From contig NZ_PVBS01000001.1 of the NCBI RefSeq assembly GCF_002980575.1, positions 806,001 through 870,000 on the forward strand: DNA of 64,000 bases, written 5' to 3'. Shown one piece after another: positions 17,021 through 25,827 of the stretch (positions are counted from its first letter, which is position 1; the number at the start of each line of letters is the position of its first letter). Source of the stretch: Sphingobacterium gobiense. GTDB taxonomy: Bacteria > Bacteroidota > Bacteroidia > Sphingobacteriales > Sphingobacteriaceae. The notes under the pieces were generated by a model. The model made no database searches, had not been told where the DNA came from, and was given only the letters and a program-made list of their open reading frames with translations. The position numbers and the translations under genes were made by a program.

Positions 17021-17836
17021 TTAAATCTCCACTGGATAATACACCTGACCTAGATTTTGTAACATCGTTAAATCGATGGGTTTCGAAAATATACCATACA
17101 CAGCCGACCCAGAACCAGACATCGAAGCGTACATAGCGCCTTGTGCATAAAGTGCTAATTTGATTTCTCTTATCAAGGGATATTTGTCAAAGACACCCTC
17201 TTCAAAGTCATTTTTAACATAAAACTTCCAGTCTTGTACAGGAAGATGCAGCACTTCCTTCAAATCATCTTTAGCAGGATGGGGTACAACCTGTTGATAA
17301 GCCTCTGCCGTAGATATATTCACGGATGGCTTGACAAGTACTAAAAACCTATCCGACAGATCTATCGGGACAGGAGATAAATCCGTTCCGATCCCTTCAG
17401 CATAGCATGGTTTATTTTGAATGAAAAAAGGACAATCTGCCCCTAATTTCGCAGCTTCATTTTCTAATTGCAATGTAGAAAGCCCAATATCAAACTTTTC
17501 ATTGAGCATTTTCAAGACAAATGCGCCATCTGATGAACCTCCCCCGAGCCCAGCCCCGTAAGGAATCTGTTTATGCAAATGGATATGTACAGGTGGTATT
17601 TTAAACTTTTCTGCAAGTAAATGATATGCTCTTAAACACAGATTGTTATCTTCAACGGGCAACGCTAAGCCCGTAATTTCCAGTGTTGTTTTCGTCGCCG
17701 GTTCCGATGACGTGATTTCTATAATGTCGTATAACGGAAAGGGGTAAAATACAGATTCCAAAAAATGATAGCCATCAGCACGTTTGCCGACAATATTTAG
17801 TCCGATATTGATTTTAGCATTAGCAAATGAAATCAT
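17021..17836 (-). CDS. ispE: 4-diphosphocytidyl-2-C-methyl-D-erythritol kinase
   Basis: A GHMP-family kinase of the non-mevalonate isoprenoid pathway that phosphorylates CDP-methylerythritol. The N-terminus FANAKINIGLNIVGKRADGYH and the ATP loop PYGAGLGGGSSDGA (residues 92-105) are diagnostic, and a C-terminal SMSGSGSAVYGIF completes the fold. The length of 271 residues is normal. The gene is monocistronic and convergent with ribF with no room for a terminator between them. Confidence 0.95.
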   Translation of the reverse strand: MISFANAKINIGLNIVGKRADGYHFLESVFYPFPLYDIIEITSSEPATKTTLEITGLALPVEDNNLCLRAYHLLAEKFKIPPVHIHLHKQIPYGAGLGGGSSDGAFVLKMLNEKFDIGLSTLQLENEAAKLGADCPFFIQNKPCYAEGIGTDLSPVPIDLSDRFLVLVKPSVNISTAEAYQQVVPHPAKDDLKEVLHLPVQDWKFYVKNDFEEGVFDKYPLIREIKLALYAQGAMYASMSGSGSAVYGIFSKPIDLTMLQNLGQVYYPVEI

Positions 17837-17890
17837 AATGCAATGATAGTTAAAAGTTCTTTTTTTCCGTAAAAAAGAACCAAAAACCTC

Positions 17891-17965
17891 GTCACTTCGG
17901 ATATTTGAAAGGATTTTTTAGTGCAAAAAGGAAGATTCTACATACTTCAAATCTCCGGATGTGAC
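17891..17965. repeat. Long imperfect inverted repeat (possible REP or small mobile-element remnant)
   Basis: The left arm, GTCACTTCGGATATTTGAA (17891-17909), is nearly the reverse complement of the right arm, TTCAAATCTCCGGATGTGAC (17946-17965), with about 36 bp between. Both arms begin or end at GTCAC/GTGAC. The internal segment has no coding potential. Confidence 0.55.
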
Positions 17966-18075
17966 AATTTAAAGTTAAGGAAGGGATCATGCAATTGTAT
18001 TATCCCATTCTTAACCTTCTTAATTAAAAGCCACGTCACGGTTCGAACGACACAAAATAATATATTAAACATTCA

Positions 18076-18100
18076 TTAAACCTTAACAGCAAAGGTTTAA
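18076..18100. promoter_or_regulatory. 9-bp perfect inverted repeat upstream of the PUL regulator
   Basis: TTAAACCTT (18076-18084) and AAGGTTTAA (18092-18100) are perfect inverted copies separated by 7 nt, about 60 bp before the regulator start. It could be an operator or an RNA hairpin. Confidence 0.45.
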
Positions 18101-18158
18101 CGAAGCTTTTGCTAGAAAGCGCTTGAGTTTGTAACTTGCAGCATTCGAAACGTATTGT

Positions 18159-21011
18159 ATGATGATCCGCACTATAAGTTTGTTAATTTGTTTACTTCTA
18201 AGCGTTTGCTGTTATGGCCAATATATTTCGTCTATTGGAAGTCCGTATGTTCAGAATTATACCAAATCGCAATATAAGGCTGGAAATCAAAATTGGAGCG
18301 TTGACCAAGGTCCAGATGGTGTAATATATGCTGCTAATGGCGATGGGATCATCGTATTTGATGGAGCTTATTGGGAGACATACCCACTGAAAAACAACAT
18401 GGGCGCCCGAAGTGTTAGCGTAGCGAAAGATGGAAAGATTTACGCTGGAGGCAAGCAAGAATTTGGGTATTTCAAAAAAGAGAAGGGCAAGCTTCGGTAT
18501 TATTCACTGACACATTTAGTAGAACCAGGCATCATCCAAAACGACGAAATATGGAAAATTCTCTTCGTTGGTGACTCCGTTATCTTTCAATCATTCTCCA
18601 AATTTTACCTCTTGCATGGGAATAAAATAACAACGCATTATGGAGATGGAGAACCCTTTCTTTTTGCACATCAGGCAGGAGAATATGTTTGGGTGGAAAA
18701 GATTCCGAGCGGCCTAAATACTTGGGGAGATAGCGGTTTTACGCCCTTGAAAACGCGATTGCACAATGTGCTGGTGTTTCTCCCGTTCGATATACACCAT
18801 ATACTTGTCGGAACAGCAAAAGATGGGCTCTTTTTGTTGAGCGAAAATGGAGAAGCTTCTCCATGGTATCCCGAGTCTCCATTAAATCAATTTCTCAAAG
18901 AAGCTCAAATAAATAATGGCGTCAAGATAGATGATAATACATTTGCATTCGGTACGATTAAAAACGGTATTTTCATTGCTAATAAATCGGGGAAAATACT
19001 TCAACACGTCCACAAGCGAAATGGCCTTCAAAACAATACTGTACTCAGTATGGTATTGGACAAGCAAGGAAATTTATGGGCCGGATTGGACAACGGCATA
19101 GATCGAATTGAGATTAACTCCCCGTTTTACTATTACAACGATATCTTCGGAGCGTTGGGTACGGTATATGCCATCAAGGTATTTCAAGACCGAATATACC
19201 TTGGAACCAATCAAGGCTTATTTTATAGCCGCTGGACAGCGGACAGTTATCTCCAGCAACTTCAGTTTCAATTTATTCCTAATTCACAAGGGCAAGTTTG
19301 GTCACTTGAAATATTCAATAACCAGCTCATTTGTGGCCATAATGACGGTACTTTTTTAGTCAGAGGCAATCAAATAGAGCGAATATCACGTTGGACCGGT
19401 GGTTGGCAAAACATCCAGCTTAGGCCTAACGCGCCTTTTTTCATCCAAGGAAATTATACGGGAATAGCTTTATTTGAAGACCGACAGGGTTGGCAGTTAC
19501 ATCACAAGTTTCAAGAGCCAAAAGAAGCGGTTCTCAAACTCTATCCCTGGGAGAATATGACATTTTGGGCGGTACTAAATAATAGCATTCAGCTCTTAGA
19601 ATTATCGACAACGCAACCAACCATAAAAACTTTAAAAACTTTTTCTTTTACAGCGGATTTTCCGAACATCCGACGGATCACGCCGGCCGATATAAGGGGT
19701 AATACGGTTTTTGCTACCGATAAGGGTATTTTTACTTATGATAAGGTACTCGATAAATTCGCAACGTATGACGATATAAATCAATCGCTTGGCTCTTTTG
19801 CAAATTCAACCAAGATAAAGGAACGGGACGACACAACGTATATCTTTATTAATGATGGTCGATTTGCTTTGGTGGAATGGAAAGATAATGCTATCCGCAT
19901 AGATTCTTCTACTTTTAATGGGCTGGAAAATATGGTCATGAAAGATTACGAAAACGTGGAATTTGCAGCGAACCGTTTTCTTTTTGCATTGGACAATGGA
20001 TTTGTTGCGTATAATCCGTATTTTAAACATAACGCTGCTATTGAAAAGCCAATCATTAAAGGATTACAAGATATTTCCATGATGAGCAGTGATTCAGTCA
20101 GCTACCTTGAAATCAATAAATCAATCCCTTACAAAAACAATAATATCCGTGTAATATTCTCTTCCCCATGGTATTCTAGTATTGCCTCGAAATATCAGTA
20201 TCAATTGGAAGGGTATCAAAATAAGTGGTCAACCCCCTCCGAAATACCGTATATCGACTTTACAAATCTTTCCTGGGGGACCTACACCTTTAAGGTGAGG
20301 GCAATAGCCACTGACGGACGGATTTCAAATGTCAGTCAAGTCACATTCGCCATCAAAGCGCCATTTTATTTGCAGTGGCCTGCGTTTCTGCTATACTTTA
20401 TTACCCTGGGGATAGCCTTCATGATCATACGACGTCGTATTATCGAAAAGATAAAACTGGATAAGCTCCAGTTAAGACAGAAACTTCGGCGTCGCCAAGA
20501 GGAACTATTACGTCGCGAAACTGAACAAAATGAGAAGAAACTCATGCAGTTAAAAAATGAGCAATTGGAACTGGAATTGGATCAAAAAAGTAGAGAGCTC
20601 GCAAATGTCGCTGCTAATATTGTTTACAAAAATGAATTATTGCACAATCTCCAAGACGAGCTCTTCAAACTGAAAGACAAGAATGGTAATAAGCTATCGG
20701 TTGACCAGTTACAAAAAGTAAATAAGCTTATGGATAACGCGCGCAGTGATGAGCGTGACTGGGATATATTTGAGAAAAGTTTTAATGAATCACACGAGAA
20801 CTTCTTTAAAAAACTAAAAGCAGATTACCCCTCCTTATCACCCAACGATCTAAAATTATGTGCTTACCTCCGACTCAATATGTCTAGCAAAGACATCGCG
20901 TCCCTACTCAATATAACTACCCGCGGTGTGGAAGTTAGGCGATATCGTTTACGTAAGAAATTTGAGCTTCCAACGCATAAAAATTTAACGGAGTTCTTAT
21001 TAGAACATTAA
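18159..21011 (+). CDS. Membrane-anchored PUL regulator: beta-propeller, triple-tyrosine domain, LuxR-like HTH
   Basis: This is a one-component sensor-regulator, probably controlling the adjacent SusCD operon. Domains in order are: signal peptide (1-20, ending CCYGQ); repeated propeller blades (about 30-640) with two-component-regulator-propeller phrases such as DKQGNLWAGLDNGIDRI; a Y_Y_Y domain (about 650-735, YQYQLEGYQNKWS, WGTYTFKVRA); a membrane segment (about 739-757); a basic coiled coil (about 765-845); and a C-terminal LuxR-like helix-turn-helix (about 880-945, LSPNDLKLCAYLRLNMSSKDIASLLNI in the text, split across helices). There is no histidine kinase or receiver domain, unlike classic hybrid two-component PUL regulators. 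Either of the first two Met codons may be used. Confidence 0.85.
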   Translation: MMIRTISLLICLLLSVCCYGQYISSIGSPYVQNYTKSQYKAGNQNWSVDQGPDGVIYAANGDGIIVFDGAYWETYPLKNNMGARSVSVAKDGKIYAGGKQEFGYFKKEKGKLRYYSLTHLVEPGIIQNDEIWKILFVGDSVIFQSFSKFYLLHGNKITTHYGDGEPFLFAHQAGEYVWVEKIPSGLNTWGDSGFTPLKTRLHNVLVFLPFDIHHILVGTAKDGLFLLSENGEASPWYPESPLNQFLKEAQINNGVKIDDNTFAFGTIKNGIFIANKSGKILQHVHKRNGLQNNTVLSMVLDKQGNLWAGLDNGIDRIEINSPFYYYNDIFGALGTVYAIKVFQDRIYLGTNQGLFYSRWTADSYLQQLQFQFIPNSQGQVWSLEIFNNQLICGHNDGTFLVRGNQIERISRWTGGWQNIQLRPNAPFFIQGNYTGIALFEDRQGWQLHHKFQEPKEAVLKLYPWENMTFWAVLNNSIQLLELSTTQPTIKTLKTFSFTADFPNIRRITPADIRGNTVFATDKGIFTYDKVLDKFATYDDINQSLGSFANSTKIKERDDTTYIFINDGRFALVEWKDNAIRIDSSTFNGLENMVMKDYENVEFAANRFLFALDNGFVAYNPYFKHNAAIEKPIIKGLQDISMMSSDSVSYLEINKSIPYKNNNIRVIFSSPWYSSIASKYQYQLEGYQNKWSTPSEIPYIDFTNLSWGTYTFKVRAIATDGRISNVSQVTFAIKAPFYLQWPAFLLYFITLGIAFMIIRRRIIEKIKLDKLQLRQKLRRRQEELLRRETEQNEKKLMQLKNEQLELELDQKSRELANVAANIVYKNELLHNLQDELFKLKDKNGNKLSVDQLQKVNKLMDNARSDERDWDIFEKSFNESHENFFKKLKADYPSLSPNDLKLCAYLRLNMSSKDIASLLNITTRGVEVRRYRLRKKFELPTHKNLTEFLLEH

Positions 21012-21040
21012 AAACTACATCATTATTACTACAAATAAAT

Positions 21041-21057
21041 AGTGTACATAATACACT
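21041..21057. repeat. Short inverted repeat between regulator and susC
   Basis: AGTGTA (21041-21046) and TACACT (21052-21057) are separated by 5 nt. It lies 30 bp after the regulator stop and could be an operator or a weak terminator hairpin; there is no T tract. Confidence 0.3.
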
Positions 21058-21182
21058 CATAGCTAATAGTTGTGCAGGTAATGAAGTATTATAAGTATTT
21101 ATTTTACAGATAAATACACAAAAATAAAATTCGATTTGTAGCAACCATCTTCCTATGAAGTAGTAATGTGAAACCACTTTAT

Positions 21183-21213
21183 TTTGCCATAGAACTAATA
21201 CACCACATCTTTG
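21183..21213 (+). promoter_or_regulatory. Candidate promoter of the SusCD operon
   Basis: TTTG (21183-21186), then 19 nt, then CATCTTTG (21206-21213), which differs from TAnnTTTG by one base. It would give a leader of about 68 nt before the SusC start. Confidence 0.45.
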
Positions 21214-21285
21214 TTAAGATTATAAACACTGTGTTACGATAACCTGTTATTGTGTCATAATTACAAACGTTAACAAACTAGTTTT

Positions 21286-24200
21286 ATGAGGAAGTTATGT
21301 ATACTTTTTTTGTTTTTAGCCTCCACCTTATCTTACGGATATGCGCAGGTTAAAACTGTAACCGGAACGGTAAAGGACAGCCAGTCTTTAATTGGTCTTC
21401 CGGGAGTCACCATTTCTAAACCAGATGGAACAGGAACCCAGACGGATGCTGCCGGGCGGTTCTCGGTTGAAGTCAGCCCAACAGATTCTTTAACCTTTCG
21501 GTTTATTGGTTATACTCCACAATCGGTGACGGTTGGTAACCAACAAACATTAGATGTTTTCCTGATCAGCGAAGATCAAGCTTTAGAAGAGGTTGTGGTT
21601 ATTGGGTATGGTACTGCCCAAAAGCGCGATTTGACAGGATCGATTACGCAAGTAAAAGGCGAAGATATCGTCGACAGGCCTGGTACGAATCCGGTTGCCA
21701 ACCTTCAAGGTAAAGTTGCCGGTCTGCAGGTCACAAACTCGGGTCGCCCAGGACAGGAACCTGATATCAGAATTCGGGGAACGAATTCCATTAATGCTGT
21801 AAAACCTTTGTATGTTGTTGATGGATTATTGAACGACAACATCAACTTTCTGAATCCCGCTGATATTGAGAGTATCGAAATACTAAAAGACCCCTCGTCT
21901 TTAGCTATCTTTGGTGTACGCGGAGCGAATGGGGTAATCGCTGTGACAACTAAAAGGGCAAAAACAGGACAGCTGAATTTTGAGTTTAGTTCTCGTATTG
22001 GTATAAAAGATGTCAACCATCGCATGAAAATGGTCAATGCCGAACAATTTAAGGAACTATATGACGAGCAGTTGTTTAACCAAGGAAATGTAGAATACGA
22101 TTATACACATTGGACAGGCGATACAGATTGGCAAGATCAGATATTTAAAAACGGTATCATCAATTATAACAATATAAGCGTTAGTGGCGCGACAGAACGG
22201 AATAGCTTTCGGATGGGGTTGGGTTATTCACACGATGAAGGTATTATTCATCACGAACGCCATAAGCAATTTACATTCAATATAGCAGATGAGCTAAAAC
22301 TTACGGATAATTTTCGCACAGGAATTATTTTAAACGGGTATCGCGCACAGCTTCCGGTGGAACGCGGCGTATTCGGAGCGATACAGGCGGCTCCGATTGC
22401 GCCCGTTTATAACGACGAGTATGGATTATATCATACCATGCCCGACTTTCAGCGGGCTCAAGTCAATAATCCGTTGTTAGCCATCAAAGAAAGAAAAAAC
22501 TCAGCCATTCGATTAAACTATCGAGTTGTCGCCAATGGATACACGGAAGTAGACTTTCTTTCACATTTTAACTTTCGCGTCAACGTATCGGCAGATTATG
22601 GCTTTAACAACTTCAGAACATATGACGGTGTAGTCGCCCAATACAATCCAGATATTAGAGGGGATGATAAAACCGACCGCGTAGGAAATCTATTAACTGC
22701 TGTCTCACAAGAACAGAATAAATACTATAAGTACCAAACGGACTGGTTACTAAATTATAAAAATAGTTTCGGTCTGCATAACATCACCGGGATGTTGGGG
22801 TATACCACTTATATGCAAGGTTTTGAATCCACGAATGCTAGAAGAACGGAAGGGGACAGCGGATTGCCCATACCAAACAACCCAGACTACTGGTACGTCA
22901 GTATTGGCGATGTTGGAACGCAAACGGGTAATGGAACAGCATGGGAATACCGAACGTTATCATACCTCGCCCGGGCATTGTACAATTACGACGGCAGGTA
23001 TCTGTTAAACGCCTCATTCCGTCGCGATGGATCTTCCGCCTTCGCCAAAGGAAATCCTTGGCAAAACTTCTATGCTTTCGGGGCTGGTTGGGTTGTCACA
23101 CGAGAGGATTTTATGCAAGATCAAAGGGTTATTAATAACTTAAAAATCCGCGGATCATGGGGTTCGTTAGGGAATCAAAACGTAGGTAACAATCGATACC
23201 CAATGTATGCTCAATTAAGCGCAGGTAATTCTGCGGTATTTGGCGACAGACTCATTCCGGCATTAGTTCCTGAATATATACCAGACCCCAATTTACACTG
23301 GGAAGTGGTAAAAAGCTGGGAAGCTGGTTTTGAGCTTTCTGCCTTTCAAAACAGATTAGATATAGAAGCTGTATATTATCGAAAAGACACAGATGGCGTG
23401 ATGGTAAGGGTACCGGGTATGTTTGGATCTATTCCGGGCTTAAGCAATCTCGGAAATATCGAAAATAAAGGTATCGAGGCTTCCGCTAGATGGACTCAAC
23501 CCATACAAGATGATTGGTCAATCTCTTTTGGTGGAAACATTACGACGGTGGATAACATGGTCAACAAACTTTCTACGGATGGTTATCAGATCGTAGATGG
23601 TCCGTCAAGAACCAATACTGGTCAACCGATTGGCTACTTCTTTGGTTATATCCATGACGGTATTTTCCAGACACAGGCTGAAGTCGACCAATATGCCGCA
23701 AATGGTGTAGTTGGAGGCGTTTTCCGTCCGGGAGATATAAAACTTCGTGACACAGATGGTAGTGGAACAGTAGATGTCAACGACCGAACTTTTATCGGTA
23801 ATCCCACCCCTGATTTCTATTGTGGTATTTCGTTGTCTACTTCATATAAAAATTTTGATCTCGGGTTTGAGTTCCAAGGAGTCTATGGTAATGAAATTAT
23901 GCGAACATGGAACAGAAGTCAATTTGCAACACTAAACTTTTTACAAGATCGTATGGCACGTTGGACGGGCCCGGGCACCAGCAACTGGGAACCCATATTG
24001 GACGAAAGACGAGCCAATAACAGAGAGTTTTCTACTTATTATATCGAAGATGGCAGCTTTTTCCGGTTGAGGGATATAACACTAGCGTATAATTTCCCAC
24101 AGGAAACAGTCTCCAGGTTAAAACTGAAAAACCTCAGAATGTTCTTAAATGCACAAAATATATTCACCCTGTCCAACAATAGCGGATTTACACCGGAAAT

Positions 24201-24288
24201 TGGCGGTAGCGCCATCTCCTTCGGAGTGGACAACGGAACTTACCCTGTTCCGGCTATTTATACGTTTGGTGTGAACTTAAATTTTTAA
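21286..24288 (+). CDS. SusC/RagA-type TonB-linked outer membrane transporter
   Basis: This imports glycan fragments across the outer membrane with its SusD lid. The 1000-residue protein has a signal peptide (ending SYGYAQ), a carboxypeptidase-like regulatory domain (VTGTVKDSQSLIGLPGVTI), a TonB box (EEVVVIGYG), a plug with the SusC hallmark IRGTNSINAVKPLYVVDG and ESIEILKDPSSLAIFG, and a large barrel ending in YTFGVNLNF, a typical C-terminal barrel strand. It is the first gene of the PUL operon and is followed by susD after 10 bp. Confidence 0.97.
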   Translation: MRKLCILFLFLASTLSYGYAQVKTVTGTVKDSQSLIGLPGVTISKPDGTGTQTDAAGRFSVEVSPTDSLTFRFIGYTPQSVTVGNQQTLDVFLISEDQALEEVVVIGYGTAQKRDLTGSITQVKGEDIVDRPGTNPVANLQGKVAGLQVTNSGRPGQEPDIRIRGTNSINAVKPLYVVDGLLNDNINFLNPADIESIEILKDPSSLAIFGVRGANGVIAVTTKRAKTGQLNFEFSSRIGIKDVNHRMKMVNAEQFKELYDEQLFNQGNVEYDYTHWTGDTDWQDQIFKNGIINYNNISVSGATERNSFRMGLGYSHDEGIIHHERHKQFTFNIADELKLTDNFRTGIILNGYRAQLPVERGVFGAIQAAPIAPVYNDEYGLYHTMPDFQRAQVNNPLLAIKERKNSAIRLNYRVVANGYTEVDFLSHFNFRVNVSADYGFNNFRTYDGVVAQYNPDIRGDDKTDRVGNLLTAVSQEQNKYYKYQTDWLLNYKNSFGLHNITGMLGYTTYMQGFESTNARRTEGDSGLPIPNNPDYWYVSIGDVGTQTGNGTAWEYRTLSYLARALYNYDGRYLLNASFRRDGSSAFAKGNPWQNFYAFGAGWVVTREDFMQDQRVINNLKIRGSWGSLGNQNVGNNRYPMYAQLSAGNSAVFGDRLIPALVPEYIPDPNLHWEVVKSWEAGFELSAFQNRLDIEAVYYRKDTDGVMVRVPGMFGSIPGLSNLGNIENKGIEASARWTQPIQDDWSISFGGNITTVDNMVNKLSTDGYQIVDGPSRTNTGQPIGYFFGYIHDGIFQTQAEVDQYAANGVVGGVFRPGDIKLRDTDGSGTVDVNDRTFIGNPTPDFYCGISLSTSYKNFDLGFEFQGVYGNEIMRTWNRSQFATLNFLQDRMARWTGPGTSNWEPILDERRANNREFSTYYIEDGSFFRLRDITLAYNFPQETVSRLKLKNLRMFLNAQNIFTLSNNSGFTPEIGGSAISFGVDNGTYPVPAIYTFGVNLNF

Positions 24289-24298
24289 CCAGAAAACG

Positions 24299-25801
24299 AT
24301 GATAAAAATGAAAACACAGAATATACATAAAGCAATGTTTGCTTTACCGATAATCTTACTGTTACTGACAGGGAGTTGTAGCAGGGATTGGTTGGATATC
24401 AAGCCTAAAGGACGGTTTACCGAAGACGATCTACCAACGGGGTCCTTAGAAGAACAAGTCTTTGCCGCCTATTCCGGTTTACGTAGTGAAGGAACGAGCG
24501 GATTACAATATGTAGCGTTGCACAACATTCGTTCGGACGATGCTGATCTGGGAAGTAATACCGGAGACGAAGCCGCTGCCGGACCGATTTACGACAATTT
24601 CAGTTACTCGCTAAGCCATTGGCTTGCCGAAGGGTATTGGTCTGGACATTTCGGCGTGATAAACCTGTCGAACAATGTCTTGGCAGCCGCCGATTCAATA
24701 GAGAACTTAACCGAAGGAACACTCGCCAATATTGGTGAGGCCAAGTTTCTCCGAGCATGGGCTTACTTTAATCTCGTCCGCACGTTTGGCGAGGTACCAA
24801 TTATTAATTTCCGGATTACCGACCAAGCCTCCGCAAACAGACCTAAATCCACTATTCCGGAAATTTATGAGCTCATTGACGCAGACTTGCAGGATGCTGT
24901 GGCGTCGCTGCCAAACGAATGGAACGGTTTTCCGGGCCGTGTTACTAGAGGTACTGCCTTAGCCCTGCAGACCAAAACCTTTATGGCGCGTCAGCGTTAT
25001 CAGGAAGCACTAAGTTCAGCGCAAGAGGTTATCAACTCGGGTATCTACGACCTCAGCCTTCCCTACAACATGATTTTTAGAGAAGAGAGTGAAAATAGCA
25101 AAGAATCGATTTTCGAAATTCAGGCGTTATATGATGGTGTGAATGACTTTGGCGTGACCTATGCCAGTCGTCAAGGCGTACGGGGATCTGGAGTATGGAA
25201 TCTCGGTTGGGGGTGGAACATTCCGAACCAAAGATTGCTTGATGCCTTCGAACCAGGTGATCCACGCAAAGATGTTACCGTTTTGTATAGCGATAGTACA
25301 AATGCACCTTACGGCGAAAGACTGCCTGCAGGTCTACCGCGTCCTTATTGGAATAAAAAAGTGTATACCAATCCAGTTCTAAGAAGGCAATATGGCAGCC
25401 AGATGGGCCAATGGTTCAATGTCCGGATCATTCGTTATGCCGATATCGTATTACTAGCTGCTGAAGCTGCCAACGAAATTGGTGGGGAAGGCCATATCGA
25501 TTTAGCTTTGGGTTATCTCGAACAAGTCAGAGCAAGAGCGCGGAGCAATAACAACAGTGTCCTACCGGAGGTAACCACCCGCGATCAAAACGAACTGCGT
25601 CAAGCCATTCGCCATGAACGTCAGGTCGAACTCGGTATGGAAAACGAACGGTTTTATGATTTGATACGCTGGGGAATTGACGTAGAAACCATGCACGCTG
25701 CGGGTAAAACCGGTTATCAAATTCGCAATCGCTTTTACCCTATTCCACAGGCGGAAATAGATAGATCGAATGGTGTGTTGATTCAAAATCCAGACTATTA
25801 A
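24299..25801 (+). CDS. SusD/RagB-type glycan-binding lipoprotein
   Basis: This is the surface lipoprotein that caps the SusC barrel and binds the glycan. The signal peptide ends in LLLLTGSC, giving a lipobox Cys followed by the SusD-typical SRDWLDIKPKG. TPR-like helices follow (GEAKFLRAWAYFNLVRTFGEVPII) and the C-terminus has the conserved IRHERQVELGMENERFYDLIRWG and FYPIPQAEID. A second Met at 24308 (MKTQNIHK) is an equally good start. It is co-transcribed with susC. Confidence 0.97.
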   Translation: MIKMKTQNIHKAMFALPIILLLLTGSCSRDWLDIKPKGRFTEDDLPTGSLEEQVFAAYSGLRSEGTSGLQYVALHNIRSDDADLGSNTGDEAAAGPIYDNFSYSLSHWLAEGYWSGHFGVINLSNNVLAAADSIENLTEGTLANIGEAKFLRAWAYFNLVRTFGEVPIINFRITDQASANRPKSTIPEIYELIDADLQDAVASLPNEWNGFPGRVTRGTALALQTKTFMARQRYQEALSSAQEVINSGIYDLSLPYNMIFREESENSKESIFEIQALYDGVNDFGVTYASRQGVRGSGVWNLGWGWNIPNQRLLDAFEPGDPRKDVTVLYSDSTNAPYGERLPAGLPRPYWNKKVYTNPVLRRQYGSQMGQWFNVRIIRYADIVLLAAEAANEIGGEGHIDLALGYLEQVRARARSNNNSVLPEVTTRDQNELRQAIRHERQVELGMENERFYDLIRWGIDVETMHAAGKTGYQIRNRFYPIPQAEIDRSNGVLIQNPDY

Positions 25802-25827
25802 TTTTAACTTAAATTAAGCATTATAAC

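Larger units (their letters stand above)
17837..18158. other. Intergenic region between ispE and the PUL regulator
   Basis: No credible gene is seen in this 322-bp region. It holds a long imperfect inverted repeat at 17891-17965 and a shorter perfect one at 18076-18100, both listed separately. TAACTTGC near 18131 is a weak match to a -7 box for the regulator gene. Confidence 0.5.
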
